A stretch of DNA of 64,000 bases, from NCBI GenBank assembly GCA_045578865.1, contig JAZNLB010000008.1, positions 1-64,000 on the forward strand. Direction: 5' to 3'. Below are positions 51,891-62,126 of this stretch, piece by piece; position 1 is the first letter of the stretch, and every line of letters begins with the position of its first letter. The stretch comes from RGIG2041 sp045578865. Its GTDB lineage: Bacteria > Bacillota > Clostridia > UBA1381 > UMGS1253. Position numbers and translations under genes: made by a program. The notes under the pieces are model-generated. The model was not told the origin of the DNA. It saw only the letters and a program-made list of their open reading frames with translations, and searched no databases.

Positions 51891-53161
51891 CACATATCAC
51901 CTCTGTTAATTTCTTTAATTTTTTCCGGTATCGCATTTAGGGCAACCGAAGCCTTCTCCCCCGTCTGCATGTTCTTTAATTCCGCTATGCCGGATTTAAC
52001 CTCATCATCGCCAAGAACAATCGTGTACTTTGCGCCGATTTTGTCTGCATATTTCATCTGCGCCTTAAGGCTTCTGCCGATTCTGTCCTTCTCAGCATAA
52101 ATGCCCGCACCGCGTAATACATATACGAGTTTTTCGGCCTCAATATCAGCGTTTTCGCCTAAACTTGAAATATAAATGTCAGGTTGAGTTTCGATTTCAA
52201 GCGCAACACCTTTGGATTCTAAAGTTAAAATCAGTCGCTCAATACCCATGGCAAAGCCGATACCCGGCGTTTGAGGTCCCCCAAGCTCCTGTACAAGACC
52301 ATCATAACGACCACCGCCGCAAACGGTGCTCTGTGCACCGATATCCTCAGCTACAAATTCAAATACCGTTTTTGTGTAATAATCCAATCCGCGAACAATA
52401 TCCGGATTAATTTTATATTCAATGTTAAGCGCATCCAATCTCGTTTTAACACCTTCAAAATGTGTAGAACACTCATCACATATATGATCAATCAACTTCG
52501 GTGCATCTTTTGCCAGTTCGCCGCAAATCGGGGATTTACAATCCAGGATGCGAAGCGGATTTCTCTCCAAGCGACTCTTGCATGTATCGCAAAGTGTATC
52601 ATAATGTGCTTTGAAATAAGCAATCAATTTCTCATTATACGCTTTACGGCAAGTTGGGCATCCGATAGAATTTAAATTCAAAACAACAGACTTTAGCCCG
52701 ATTTCAGATAACAACATGTGTACGAGGGAAATAATCTCGGCGTCAATCGTCGGATTTTGAGAGCCAAAAACTTCAACGCCGAATTGATGGAACTCTCTAA
52801 GTCTGCCCGCCTGCGGTTTTTCGTATCTGAAACACGGAATAATATAAAATTGCTTTACCGGAAGCGGATTTGCATACATATTACGCTCAATATATGCTCT
52901 GGCAACAGATGCCGTACCTTCAGGGCGCAAAGTAATGCTTCTGTCCCCTTTATCAGTAAATGTATACATCTGTTTTTCAACAACATCCGTCGTATCGCCA
53001 ACACCACGCAAAAAAAGCTCCGTGTGTTCAAATGTCGGTGTCATAATCTCGGTATATCCAAAGCGCGCGCAAACCGAACGCATCTTTGATTCCAAATATT
53101 GCCAAAGATTGCTCTTTGGATAAAATATGTCATTTGTGCCTCTTGGTGCCTTCGTTAACAT
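51890..53161 (-). CDS. hisS: histidyl-tRNA synthetase
   Basis: Charges tRNA-His. The 423-residue class II enzyme has PRGTNDIFYP at the N-terminus, motif 2 with CFRYEKPQAGRLREFHQFGVEVFG (about 112-135), the histidine motifs RGLDYYTKTVFEF and GGRYDGLV (about 255-285), GIGFAMGIERL (motif 3) and the C-terminal anticodon domain. GGAGG lies 7 bases before the ATG. It overlaps aspS by one base. The upstream gap to ysxC is 45 bases with no leader structure. Confidence 0.96.
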   Translation of the reverse strand: MLTKAPRGTNDIFYPKSNLWQYLESKMRSVCARFGYTEIMTPTFEHTELFLRGVGDTTDVVEKQMYTFTDKGDRSITLRPEGTASVARAYIERNMYANPLPVKQFYIIPCFRYEKPQAGRLREFHQFGVEVFGSQNPTIDAEIISLVHMLLSEIGLKSVVLNLNSIGCPTCRKAYNEKLIAYFKAHYDTLCDTCKSRLERNPLRILDCKSPICGELAKDAPKLIDHICDECSTHFEGVKTRLDALNIEYKINPDIVRGLDYYTKTVFEFVAEDIGAQSTVCGGGRYDGLVQELGGPQTPGIGFAMGIERLILTLESKGVALEIETQPDIYISSLGENADIEAEKLVYVLRGAGIYAEKDRIGRSLKAQMKYADKIGAKYTIVLGDDEVKSGIAELKNMQTGEKASVALNAIPEKIKEINRGDM

Positions 53162-53206
53162 GTAAAAACCTCCATTAGTTTACATAATATTTATTCTGTA
53201 AACAAC

Positions 53207-53794
53207 TTAATTCTCAAGTAATAAATTTATAATGTCCCAAACCGTAAATTTTCCCTCATCGTTTTTGATGGAGAACGGGACGAGCACATCATCTTCTGAT
53301 AGTTGCAATTCAGCATAAATCATTTCAAGATTTTCTTCGATTGCTTTTTTAGACAACTTATCGGTTTTTGTGGCAATGACTACAACACTTTCTTGATAGT
53401 GTCGAATCCAGTCGAGCATCATTTTATCATCTGCCGTTGGCTTGTGACGGCTGTCTACAAGCAAAAACACCTGATGCAGCGGCTCTCTGTTATTTAGATA
53501 GGATTCAATCATCGTCCCCCATTTTTTAATCTCTTCTTTGGAACGCGTAGCATACCCATAGCCTGGCAAATCTACTAAAAATATTTTTTCATCAATATCG
53601 TAAAAGTTTATCGTTGCCGTTTTGCCCGGTGTTGAACTTACGCGCGCAAGTGACTTTCTGTTCAAAAGTTTATTGATTAAAGAAGATTTGCCTACATTGG
53701 ACCGTCCTGCAAATGCGAACTCAGGTACGCCGCTTTGCGGATACTGCTTTGGATGCACTGCCGAAACGGTTATTTTTGCATTATGCAAATTCAT
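53207..53794 (-). CDS. ysxC: ribosome biogenesis GTP-binding protein YsxC/EngB
   Basis: Essential GTPase of 50S subunit assembly. The 195-residue product has G1 GRSNVGKSS (about 30-38), G2 TPGKT, G3 DLPGYGYA and G4 TKTDK (about 143-147), all in the TrmE-Era-like order of the EngB group. ATG 53794 has GGAGG 8 bases upstream; the frame open to 53830 overlaps lon. It starts 13 bases after the lon stop, the common lon-ysxC pair of Firmicutes. Confidence 0.95.
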   Translation of the reverse strand: MNLHNAKITVSAVHPKQYPQSGVPEFAFAGRSNVGKSSLINKLLNRKSLARVSSTPGKTATINFYDIDEKIFLVDLPGYGYATRSKEEIKKWGTMIESYLNNREPLHQVFLLVDSRHKPTADDKMMLDWIRHYQESVVVIATKTDKLSKKAIEENLEMIYAELQLSEDDVLVPFSIKNDEGKFTVWDIINLLLEN

Positions 53795-53807
53795 ATTTTC
53801 TTCCTCC

Positions 53808-56246
53808 TCAACAGATAGCTCCGGACCCATTTGGTTTGGTTTCTGCTACATCAGACAAATTTAATCTGAAATTTGATTTGCTTTTCTTGTTCAGCGCTAT
53901 ATCAAGCACCTCATCCATCGTAGATACGGGTATGAATTTTAAGTGCTCGCTAACCGTTTTGGGAATTTTATTTAAATCGCTCATGTTTTGTTTCGGGAAC
54001 AAAACCGTTTGAATGCCCGCTGCGTAAGCGGCAATCGATTTTTCCTTCAATCCTCCAATCGGAAGCACACGGCCGCGCAGTGTAATTTCTCCCGTCATAG
54101 CAACAGAGGCTTTAACAGGTCTGCCTGTAAGTGCTGATATCATCGCAGTTGCCATTGTAATACCGGCAGACGGTCCATCTTTTGGAACTGCGCCTTCCGG
54201 AATATGACAGTGAATATCTAGTCTCTTGTAGAAATCGCGTTCAATCCCGAACAAATCAGCATTGGAACGAATATAACTCATCGCTGCCATAGAGGATTCT
54301 TTCATGACCTCGCCGATTTTACCCGTAATCTCAACTTTGCCGCTGCCGGGCATAGTATTGACCTCAACAGACAATGTTTCGCCACCAACCGATGTCCATG
54401 CAAGTCCCCTAGCAATACCGATTTCATCTTTTGTGTTCGCTTTTTCTATTTTATACTTTTGTGCGCCGAGATATTTTTCAACCGCAGGAGCATCAATTAA
54501 GCATTGAAACGGCATATTTTTAGCATCGGACAACGCTTCTTTTGCAAGTTTTCTGCAAATTTTTATTATACTTCTTTCCAATTCGCGCACGCCGGCCTCG
54601 CGTGTATAGTATTCAATGATATGCGCTATTGCATCTTCGCAAAACTCAACTGCGAGTTTGGTTTTGCTGTATTTGCCAACATGTTTAGGCACCAGATAAT
54701 TCTTTGCAATTTGCAGTTTTTCTTCTGCGGTATAACTGCCGAGTTCTATAATTTCAACGCGGTCCAAAAGCGGCAATGGAATGGTGTCTAGTGTGTTTGC
54801 TGTTGCGATAAATAACACCCTGGATAAATCGAATGGAATTTCAACATAATGGTCACGAAACTCACCATTCTGTGCCGTATCCAACACTTCCAAAAGTGCC
54901 GAAGCCGGATCGCCGTTCATGCTTTTTCCAAGCTTATCGATTTCATCGAGCAAAATCAGCGGATTGTTGCTTTTTGCTAATTTAATTGCATTTATAATTC
55001 TGCCCGGCATCGCGCCGATATATGTTTTTCTGTGGCCTCGAATATCAGATTCATCCTTAATACCACCAAGGCAAATGCGCTGATAGTTCTTCCCCAACGC
55101 TTCTGCTACGGATTTAACCACGGAAGTTTTACCCACTCCCGGCGGACCAACAAGACAGAGTATCGGTGCATTTTGCTCCTTCGCAAGTTTTTTTGACGAT
55201 AAAAACTCCAAAATTGCATCTTTTACTTCATTTAAACCATAATGATCTCGGTCTAAAATATGCTGCGCACGCAATATATCGTAATTTTCTTTTGTGGTCT
55301 TATTCCAAGGTAGAGAAATTACATAGTCTAAATAGTTTTTCGAAACTGCAAAATCTGCGGTGTTCTGCTGCATTTTTTTTAGACGATCCACTTCTTTAAG
55401 CAGTTGTTCTTCATAACTTTTTTTAAGTTTCAGCGCACAAATTTGTATTTTAAGCTTACCAGTTTCTTCGCCTTCGCCACACAGGTTTTCTAACTCTTCA
55501 TTAAATACCTTGATCTGTTCTCTCAAATAATATTCTTTCTGATTTTTTTGGATCTGCGCCTCAACTTTATCATTGAGCTTGTGCTCAATTTCAGCAATCG
55601 CAACCTCGCTACGCAGTATTGCAACCAGCGCAGTTACACGATCTGAGAGCAAAAGCTTTTCCAATATGCTTTGCTTGGTATCTGCATCCACATCCAGGCG
55701 CGCAGCAACAGCATCCGTAATCATCGAAACATCTTTAGTTTCCAAGAGCGGAATTAAGGATTCAAACACTCTTGGATTGGTAATGGTAAAATAATCCTCG
55801 CATGCGCGTGACAAAATACGGTGCAGCACCTCGTCCAAATCCGAATCGTGCGCCTCTCCCTCATTGTCCAAAAGCTCAATTTCACTTATAAGACACGGAA
55901 TTGTGCGACTGAATTTAATTAATCTGGCGCGCTGTACACCTTCAACCGTCACCATTACACTTTCACCGAAACCGCCTTGAATATTTACTACTTTTACCAA
56001 GGAGCCGATTTCGAACAAATCACTCTTTGACGGATCCTCAACCGCTATGTTTCTTTGCGTAACCATGAAAATCGGCATATTTTTACTCATAGCATAATTA
56101 AGCGTCTTCATAGATTTAAATCTGCCGATTTCGACCGTTAAACTAACCTTCGGAAACACAACCATACCGCGCAATGCAATCGTCGGAAATTTTGTTTGCG
56201 TACCATCTTCATTCATATATTCAAAAATTTCAAATTCTTCTGTCAT
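53808..56246 (-). CDS. lon: ATP-dependent protease Lon
   Basis: Degrades damaged and regulatory proteins in the cytoplasm. The 812-residue LonA protein has the N-terminal substrate domain (about 1-200), a coiled-coil region, the AAA+ module with GPPGVGKT (Walker A, about 365) and LILLDEIDKLG (Walker B), and the C-terminal protease domain with the Ser-Lys pair Ser 693 (DGPSAG) and Lys 736 (GLKEK). ATG 56246 is preferred because GAGG lies 7 bases upstream; the open frame extends 10 codons further without a site. It has its own strong promoter. Its last codons carry part of the ysxC ribosome site. Confidence 0.96.
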   Translation of the reverse strand: MTEEFEIFEYMNEDGTQTKFPTIALRGMVVFPKVSLTVEIGRFKSMKTLNYAMSKNMPIFMVTQRNIAVEDPSKSDLFEIGSLVKVVNIQGGFGESVMVTVEGVQRARLIKFSRTIPCLISEIELLDNEGEAHDSDLDEVLHRILSRACEDYFTITNPRVFESLIPLLETKDVSMITDAVAARLDVDADTKQSILEKLLLSDRVTALVAILRSEVAIAEIEHKLNDKVEAQIQKNQKEYYLREQIKVFNEELENLCGEGEETGKLKIQICALKLKKSYEEQLLKEVDRLKKMQQNTADFAVSKNYLDYVISLPWNKTTKENYDILRAQHILDRDHYGLNEVKDAILEFLSSKKLAKEQNAPILCLVGPPGVGKTSVVKSVAEALGKNYQRICLGGIKDESDIRGHRKTYIGAMPGRIINAIKLAKSNNPLILLDEIDKLGKSMNGDPASALLEVLDTAQNGEFRDHYVEIPFDLSRVLFIATANTLDTIPLPLLDRVEIIELGSYTAEEKLQIAKNYLVPKHVGKYSKTKLAVEFCEDAIAHIIEYYTREAGVRELERSIIKICRKLAKEALSDAKNMPFQCLIDAPAVEKYLGAQKYKIEKANTKDEIGIARGLAWTSVGGETLSVEVNTMPGSGKVEITGKIGEVMKESSMAAMSYIRSNADLFGIERDFYKRLDIHCHIPEGAVPKDGPSAGITMATAMISALTGRPVKASVAMTGEITLRGRVLPIGGLKEKSIAAYAAGIQTVLFPKQNMSDLNKIPKTVSEHLKFIPVSTMDEVLDIALNKKSKSNFRLNLSDVAETKPNGSGAIC

Positions 56247-56279
56247 TTCTAAACCTCTAAATTCATAAATTATCAATTT

Positions 56280-56308
56280 ATTATATAATAAATTGTATAA
56301 AATTTCAA
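56280..56308 (-). promoter_or_regulatory. promoter of lon-ysxC
   Basis: On the minus strand TTGAAA (56308-56303) and TATAAT (56285-56280), 17-base spacing. I see no HrcA (CIRCE) or CtsR-type repeat beside it. Confidence 0.65.
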
Positions 56309-56340
56309 GTCTTTTAGCGAATTAAGGCATAAATATCAAA

Positions 56341-56374
56341 AAAAGAAACAAATTCATACGAATTCGTTTCTTTT
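56341..56374 (-). terminator. terminator of tig-clpP-clpX
   Basis: A 15-bp stem (56341-56355 with 56360-56374; a G-U pair in the minus-strand RNA) followed on the minus strand by a T-run, ten bases after the clpX stop. Confidence 0.8.
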
Positions 56375-56384
56375 AGTTACCCTA

Positions 56385-57692
<1,308 letters not shown>

Positions 57693-57719
57693 AGAATCAC
57701 CTCATAAATTTCTCTTCTG

Positions 57720-58307
57720 TTATGCTTTAGAAATTACCGCATCAATCAACCCGTATTCCTTCGCTTCCTGAGCGGACAAGAAATTGTCTCGTTCAGTATC
57801 TGCCTGAATTTTTTCAATAGGCTGACCCGTGCGCTCACTCAGAATTTGGTTTAGGTTGTTTTTCATTCTGAGAATTCTATCTGCATGGATTTTAATATCA
57901 GTAGCCTGACCTTGCATACCACCAAGCGGTTGGTGAATCATAATCTCGCTGTTCGGCAAAGCAAAACGCTTTCCCTTCTCACCTGCTGCAAGCAAAAACG
58001 CACCCATACTTGCAGCCATACCGATACAAATCGTAGAAACATCGCATTTGATGTACTGCATAGTATCATAAATCGCCATACCGGCAGTAATGGAACCACC
58101 CGGGCTATTGATGTAGAACTGAATATCCTTATCCGGATCTTCACTCTCCAGGAATAAAAGTTGTGCTACTACAAGACTGGCTGTAACATCGTTTACCTCG
58201 TCGCCCAAGAAAATTATTCTTTCTTTTAACAATCGCGAAAAGATGTCATAGGCGCGTTCACCACGATTTGTTTGTTCAATTACGGTAGGTACTAAACTCA
58301 TATTCAC
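57720..58307 (-). CDS. clpP: ClpP serine protease subunit
   Basis: Proteolytic core of ClpXP. The 195-residue product has the N-terminal PTVIEQTNRGERAYDIFSRLL stretch, the active-site Ser 100 (GMAASMGAF), His 125 (MIHQPLGG) and the downstream Asp of the triad. I start at GTG 58307, which has AGGAG 8 bases upstream; the conserved ATG two codons later (58301) is 14 bases from the site. Lies between tig and clpX, the classical order. Confidence 0.95.
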   Translation of the reverse strand: MNMSLVPTVIEQTNRGERAYDIFSRLLKERIIFLGDEVNDVTASLVVAQLLFLESEDPDKDIQFYINSPGGSITAGMAIYDTMQYIKCDVSTICIGMAASMGAFLLAAGEKGKRFALPNSEIMIHQPLGGMQGQATDIKIHADRILRMKNNLNQILSERTGQPIEKIQADTERDNFLSAQEAKEYGLIDAVISKA

Positions 58308-58352
58308 ACAAATCACTCCTATTTACATATTTTGTCGCCGAATACCAAATAA

Positions 58353-59810
58353 TTATTCCGCGTCTTTTTTTGTAGTCTTCTTAGTTGTCGTTGCCTTTTT
58401 TGCAGCAGTTGTTGTAGACTTCTTTGTTGTAGTTGTCTTCTTTGCAGCCGGTTTTTCAGCCTTGTGTTCAGCATCTTCTGTTTTTTCTTTTGTTGCAGTA
58501 GCTTTCTTTGTTGTCGTCTTCTTCGCAGCCGGCTTTTCTTCTACCAAAGACAGAAGGTACTCAATCGTTTTGTTGGTCACAACATCCTTCTTCAAATCTT
58601 CCGATTGAACATACATCTTCACCTGCTCAACTTCCATCTTGTACTGTTCAGCAAGTTTTGTGTATTCAGCCTCAACCTCAGCATCGGTTGCTTCAATCTT
58701 CTGCTTCTTTGCTACCGCTTCGAGTGCGAGCATGCCCTGAACCTGCTTTTCAGCCTGCTCTTTGAACTGTGCTCTGAACGCAGCCATATCCATGCCGCTA
58801 AACTGCAGGTACTTTTCTACGCTCATACCCTGATAGGAAAGACGCATCTCGAAATCTCTTACCATATCATCAATTCTGTTTTCGTACATAACTTCCGGGA
58901 TTTCAACCTTCATCTTAGAAATCACATAGTCGATTACATTATTTTCAAGCTCCTGCTTTGCGCGCTTTTCAGCCGCATCTTTAAGCTTTTTATTAACATC
59001 GTCTCGCAGTTCTTTCAAAGTTTCAAACTCGCTGACATCTTTCGCAAATTCGTCATCCAGTTCCGGAAGTTCTTCTGCCTTGATTTCGTGTACCTTTACT
59101 TTAAAGGTTGCTTCTTTGCCGGCAAGATTTTCTGCATGATACTCTGTCGGGAAAGTTACTTTCACTTCAACATCATCGCCTGCATTCTTACCAACGAGCT
59201 GATCTTCAAATCCCGGGATAAACTGACCAGAGCCGAGTTTTAAGCTGTGGCCCTCAGCCTTACCGCCGTCAAATGCAACGCCGTCACAAAATCCTTCATA
59301 GTCAATAACTACCGTATCACCGAGTTGGCTTGCGCGTTCCTCGACCGGAACAATACGCGCGTTTTGCTTACGCATATTCTCAAGTTCAGCATCAACATCT
59401 TTCTTTGCAACCGGATAGGACGGCACTTTAACTTCGATCTTATCGAGCTTGCCAAGTTTCACTTCCGGCTTAACGGTTACTTTTGCAGTTAAAATTAAAT
59501 TTTTGCCTTCTTCCGGGAATTGCTTGATGTCCACTTCAGGACGATCTACCGGTTCAACACCTGCTTCCGCAATGGCATTTTCATAAGCTTCCGGGAAAAC
59601 AAAATTAATGGCATCATCATAAAATACAGCCGGAGAATACATCTTCTCGATGATTTTCCTCGGTGCCTTACCTTTTCTGAAACCCGGAATGTTGAAGCTC
59701 TTAACATTCTTTATGTATGCTTTTTGCATAGCTGCCTCAAAAGCTTCTGCCGAAACCTCAAATTCAAGGATTACGCTGTTTTTCTCTGTTGCTTCTACCT
59801 TTACATTCAT
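58353..59810 (-). CDS. tig: trigger factor with Lys/Thr/Ala-rich C-terminal tail
   Basis: Ribosome-bound chaperone and prolyl isomerase. The 485-residue product has the ribosome-binding domain (about 1-145) with the signature GFRKGKAP (about 43-50), the FKBP-type PPIase domain (about 150-245; VVIDYEGFCDG) and the helical C-terminal domain to about residue 425. A low-complexity tail of about 60 residues follows, made almost only of Lys, Thr, Ala and Glu, with repeated KPAAKKTTTKK-like units. The core is of normal length, so the tail is an addition. GGAGG precedes the ATG by 9 bases. First gene of tig-clpP-clpX. Confidence 0.95.
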   Translation of the reverse strand: MNVKVEATEKNSVILEFEVSAEAFEAAMQKAYIKNVKSFNIPGFRKGKAPRKIIEKMYSPAVFYDDAINFVFPEAYENAIAEAGVEPVDRPEVDIKQFPEEGKNLILTAKVTVKPEVKLGKLDKIEVKVPSYPVAKKDVDAELENMRKQNARIVPVEERASQLGDTVVIDYEGFCDGVAFDGGKAEGHSLKLGSGQFIPGFEDQLVGKNAGDDVEVKVTFPTEYHAENLAGKEATFKVKVHEIKAEELPELDDEFAKDVSEFETLKELRDDVNKKLKDAAEKRAKQELENNVIDYVISKMKVEIPEVMYENRIDDMVRDFEMRLSYQGMSVEKYLQFSGMDMAAFRAQFKEQAEKQVQGMLALEAVAKKQKIEATDAEVEAEYTKLAEQYKMEVEQVKMYVQSEDLKKDVVTNKTIEYLLSLVEEKPAAKKTTTKKATATKEKTEDAEHKAEKPAAKKTTTTKKSTTTAAKKATTTKKTTKKDAE

Positions 59811-59826
59811 TCTTTACTTCCTCCAG

Positions 59827-59858
59827 TTTGACGAATACTCTGCAAAACCTTCGTCAAA
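59827..59858 (-). promoter_or_regulatory. leader hairpin beside the tig ribosome site
   Basis: A perfect 9-bp inverted repeat (59827-59835 with 59850-59858) lies between the tig promoter and its ribosome site, ending two bases before GGAGG on the minus strand. It lacks a T-run, so a role in mRNA stability or translation is more likely than termination. Confidence 0.4.
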
Positions 59859-59885
59859 TTTTTTCAAACTTGCAGACAATAACAT

Positions 59886-59913
59886 ATTATAACATATGTA
59901 TAAAATTTTGCAA
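59886..59913 (-). promoter_or_regulatory. promoter of tig-clpP-clpX
   Basis: On the minus strand TTGCAA (59913-59908) and TATAAT (59891-59886), 16-base spacing. Confidence 0.6.
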
Positions 59914-59945
59914 GTCTTTTTGTGAAATTGTTCCAGTTTTTTTCT

Positions 59946-60656
59946 TTATTTGTCCCCTCTGACTAATATCGGACTAAAACCAATACAATTACATGAAATC
60001 AAGTGATAACTAATACCATCAACCGTCTGATTGCGCTTAAAATTTGCAGGGACAGTATGCAAATGACCGTAATAGACATCACGAACGCCATATTTTTTTA
60101 TCAACGCAGCAAAATTATCATCTGCTACACCGTCGTAAATCGGCGGGTAATGCGAGAAAAATAGAATTTCTTTCAAATTCATACTTTGCGCGTATTGCAG
60201 CGACATCTCTACCCTTCCCAGTTCGCGTTGATAAATCTTTGTGTCCTGTGCACTTAAATTTTCAAAAACCGGGCTTTGCCAAAAGCGTGTTCCACAAATG
60301 GCATATTCATCAAACGCAATGCAATTATTCTGAATAAAGCGCATGTTCTTATAGTCATGTAAATCAATAAATTTTTCTACTTTTGCCAATGTGTCCCACC
60401 AATAATCATGGTTGCCCTTTAAAAGAACTTTTATACCGGGCAGACTATTTAAAAAATCGAAATCTTTTTTTGCTTCTTCTAAATCAATCGCCCAACAAAA
60501 ATCTCCGGGCAAGACGACACAATCATCATCACAAATCAGATTTTGCCAGTTTTCTTTTAGTCGGTATACATAGTTTTCCCATGTCTTACCAAATACATCC
60601 ATTGGCTTATCTACACCAAGCGGCAAATGCAAATCAGATATTGCATAAATCGCCAT
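59946..60656 (-). CDS. metallophosphoesterase of unknown substrate
   Basis: A 236-residue calcineurin-like phosphoesterase. The di-metal motifs are in order: DLHLP (Asp-x-His, residues 8-12), LPGDFCW (Gly-Asp), LLKGNHDYWW (Gly-Asn-His-Asp), FSHYPP and YYGHLHT. The sequence resembles a group of cytosolic Firmicutes phosphoesterases of this size. Substrates in this superfamily range from nucleotides to proteins, and the sequence does not decide. GGAGG lies 7 bases before the ATG. It follows pncB by 16 bases on the same strand, so it is probably co-transcribed with pcrA and pncB. Confidence 0.85.
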   Translation of the reverse strand: MAIYAISDLHLPLGVDKPMDVFGKTWENYVYRLKENWQNLICDDDCVVLPGDFCWAIDLEEAKKDFDFLNSLPGIKVLLKGNHDYWWDTLAKVEKFIDLHDYKNMRFIQNNCIAFDEYAICGTRFWQSPVFENLSAQDTKIYQRELGRVEMSLQYAQSMNLKEILFFSHYPPIYDGVADDNFAALIKKYGVRDVYYGHLHTVPANFKRNQTVDGISYHLISCNCIGFSPILVRGDK

Positions 60657-60672
60657 AGCGCACCTCCGATAG

Positions 60673-62115
60673 TTATTTAGAATACTTATTTAACAGTTCC
60701 TGTTTGATATCCCAAAGCGCTTTCGACATATCGACATAGTATTTATGCGGATTTTCAAATCGCTTAACCTCATCCCATAGTGAATCTACTTGTTCACTGC
60801 AATAGGCTTTAATTTCGTCGAGCGCCTTGTTTTCGTATACACATTCGCCGTTTTTAAAAATCTGCACGAGCATCGGCCTTGCTTCGAAATTTTCAACAGT
60901 TTTACGCTTCCAGACATGCTCAGGATCAAAAATTTCATATGGCTGAGAATCATCAATGATTTCATCATGGAGCGTTAACACATCGGCGATTGCTTTTCCT
61001 GTTTCTTTCGAAAACAATCTGTATACTTGTTTAAAGCACGGCGTTGTAATCTTTGCCACATTTTCGCTCAGTTTAATCTTCGGAATCGGATTGCCGTCCT
61101 TGCCTTCTACGGCTACAATCTTGTATACGCCGCCGAATACAGGCTCAGAACGCGATGTAATCAAGCGTTCACCAACACCAAAGGAATCAATTTGTGCCCC
61201 CTGCGTCAGAGTATCACGGATAATATATTCGTCGAGTGAATTGGATACAACAATTCCGCAATCTTCAAAACCTGCATCATCGAGCATTTTTCTTACCTTC
61301 TTAGATAGATATGTGATGTCGCCGCTATCTATTCGAACACCTTTCGGTCGATACCCCATCGGTACTAAAACTTCATTAAATACTTTGATTGCATTCGGAA
61401 CACCGCTTTTGAGTACATTGTATGTGTCAACCAATAATGTACAGCTATTCGGATAGGTCTGTGCATACGCTTTAAAAGCATCGTACTCCGTATCAAATAA
61501 TTGTACCCAGCTGTGCGCCATAGTACCGAGTGCCGGTACGCCGTAATCTCGTTCTGCAATAGCGCAAGCAGTGCCGCAACACCCTGCAATATACGCCGCG
61601 CGTGCACCCATTATCGCCGCATGATAACCCTGCGCGCGTCTGGAACCGAACTCCATCACAGCGCGGCCGCGCGCAGCACGGACGATTCTGCTTGCTTTCG
61701 TGGCAATCAGGCTTTGATGATTTACAGTAAGCAAAATCATTGTCTCAATAAACTGCGCCTGAATAATCGGTCCTTTTACACACACAATCGGTTCTCCGGG
61801 GAAAATCGGTGTTCCTTCTTCTATTGCCCAAACATCACATTCGAACTTAAAATCTTTTAAGTACGCCAAAAATTCCTCTCCGAACACACCTTTACTACGC
61901 AAATAGGCTATATCTTCTTCATTGAACTGTAACCCCTTAAAATAAGAGATCAATTGTTCAACGCCAACCATAATTGCATAACCGCCATCATCAGGCACTT
62001 TTCTAAAAAACATATCAAAATATGCAATTCGGTCTTTAAATCCATGCTGAAAATAGCCATTTGCCATTGTGAACTCATAAAAATCCGTAAGCATTGTCAA
62101 ATTTATATCTGCCAT
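60673..62115 (-). CDS. pncB: nicotinate phosphoribosyltransferase
   Basis: Makes nicotinate mononucleotide from nicotinate and PRPP in NAD salvage. The 480-residue product has the N-terminal LTDFYEFTMANGYF stretch, the EFGSRRAQG active-site region (about 151-159), GTMAHSWVQ and RIDSGDITYLSKKVR (phosphoribosyl-binding). Length is typical of the long Firmicutes form. AGGAGAG precedes the ATG by 6 bases. It begins 11 bases after the pcrA stop, on the same transcript. Confidence 0.94.
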   Translation of the reverse strand: MADINLTMLTDFYEFTMANGYFQHGFKDRIAYFDMFFRKVPDDGGYAIMVGVEQLISYFKGLQFNEEDIAYLRSKGVFGEEFLAYLKDFKFECDVWAIEEGTPIFPGEPIVCVKGPIIQAQFIETMILLTVNHQSLIATKASRIVRAARGRAVMEFGSRRAQGYHAAIMGARAAYIAGCCGTACAIAERDYGVPALGTMAHSWVQLFDTEYDAFKAYAQTYPNSCTLLVDTYNVLKSGVPNAIKVFNEVLVPMGYRPKGVRIDSGDITYLSKKVRKMLDDAGFEDCGIVVSNSLDEYIIRDTLTQGAQIDSFGVGERLITSRSEPVFGGVYKIVAVEGKDGNPIPKIKLSENVAKITTPCFKQVYRLFSKETGKAIADVLTLHDEIIDDSQPYEIFDPEHVWKRKTVENFEARPMLVQIFKNGECVYENKALDEIKAYCSEQVDSLWDEVKRFENPHKYYVDMSKALWDIKQELLNKYSK

Positions 62116-62126
62116 AGTTATCTCTC

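Noticed and set aside
51890..53206. A T-box or other leader before hisS-aspS
   Set aside because: The gap to ysxC is only 45 bases and contains no GGTGG-ACCGCG core or terminator hairpin.
56341..56374. A CIRCE-like heat-shock operator near lon/clpX
   Set aside because: The repeat is a terminator stem with a T-run on the minus strand and does not match the CIRCE half-site sequence.
58464..59243. A 259-codon plus-strand frame opposite tig
   Set aside because: Antisense shadow produced by the biased Lys/Thr/Ala codons of tig. It is Phe/Leu/Cys-rich with no recognisable start signal.
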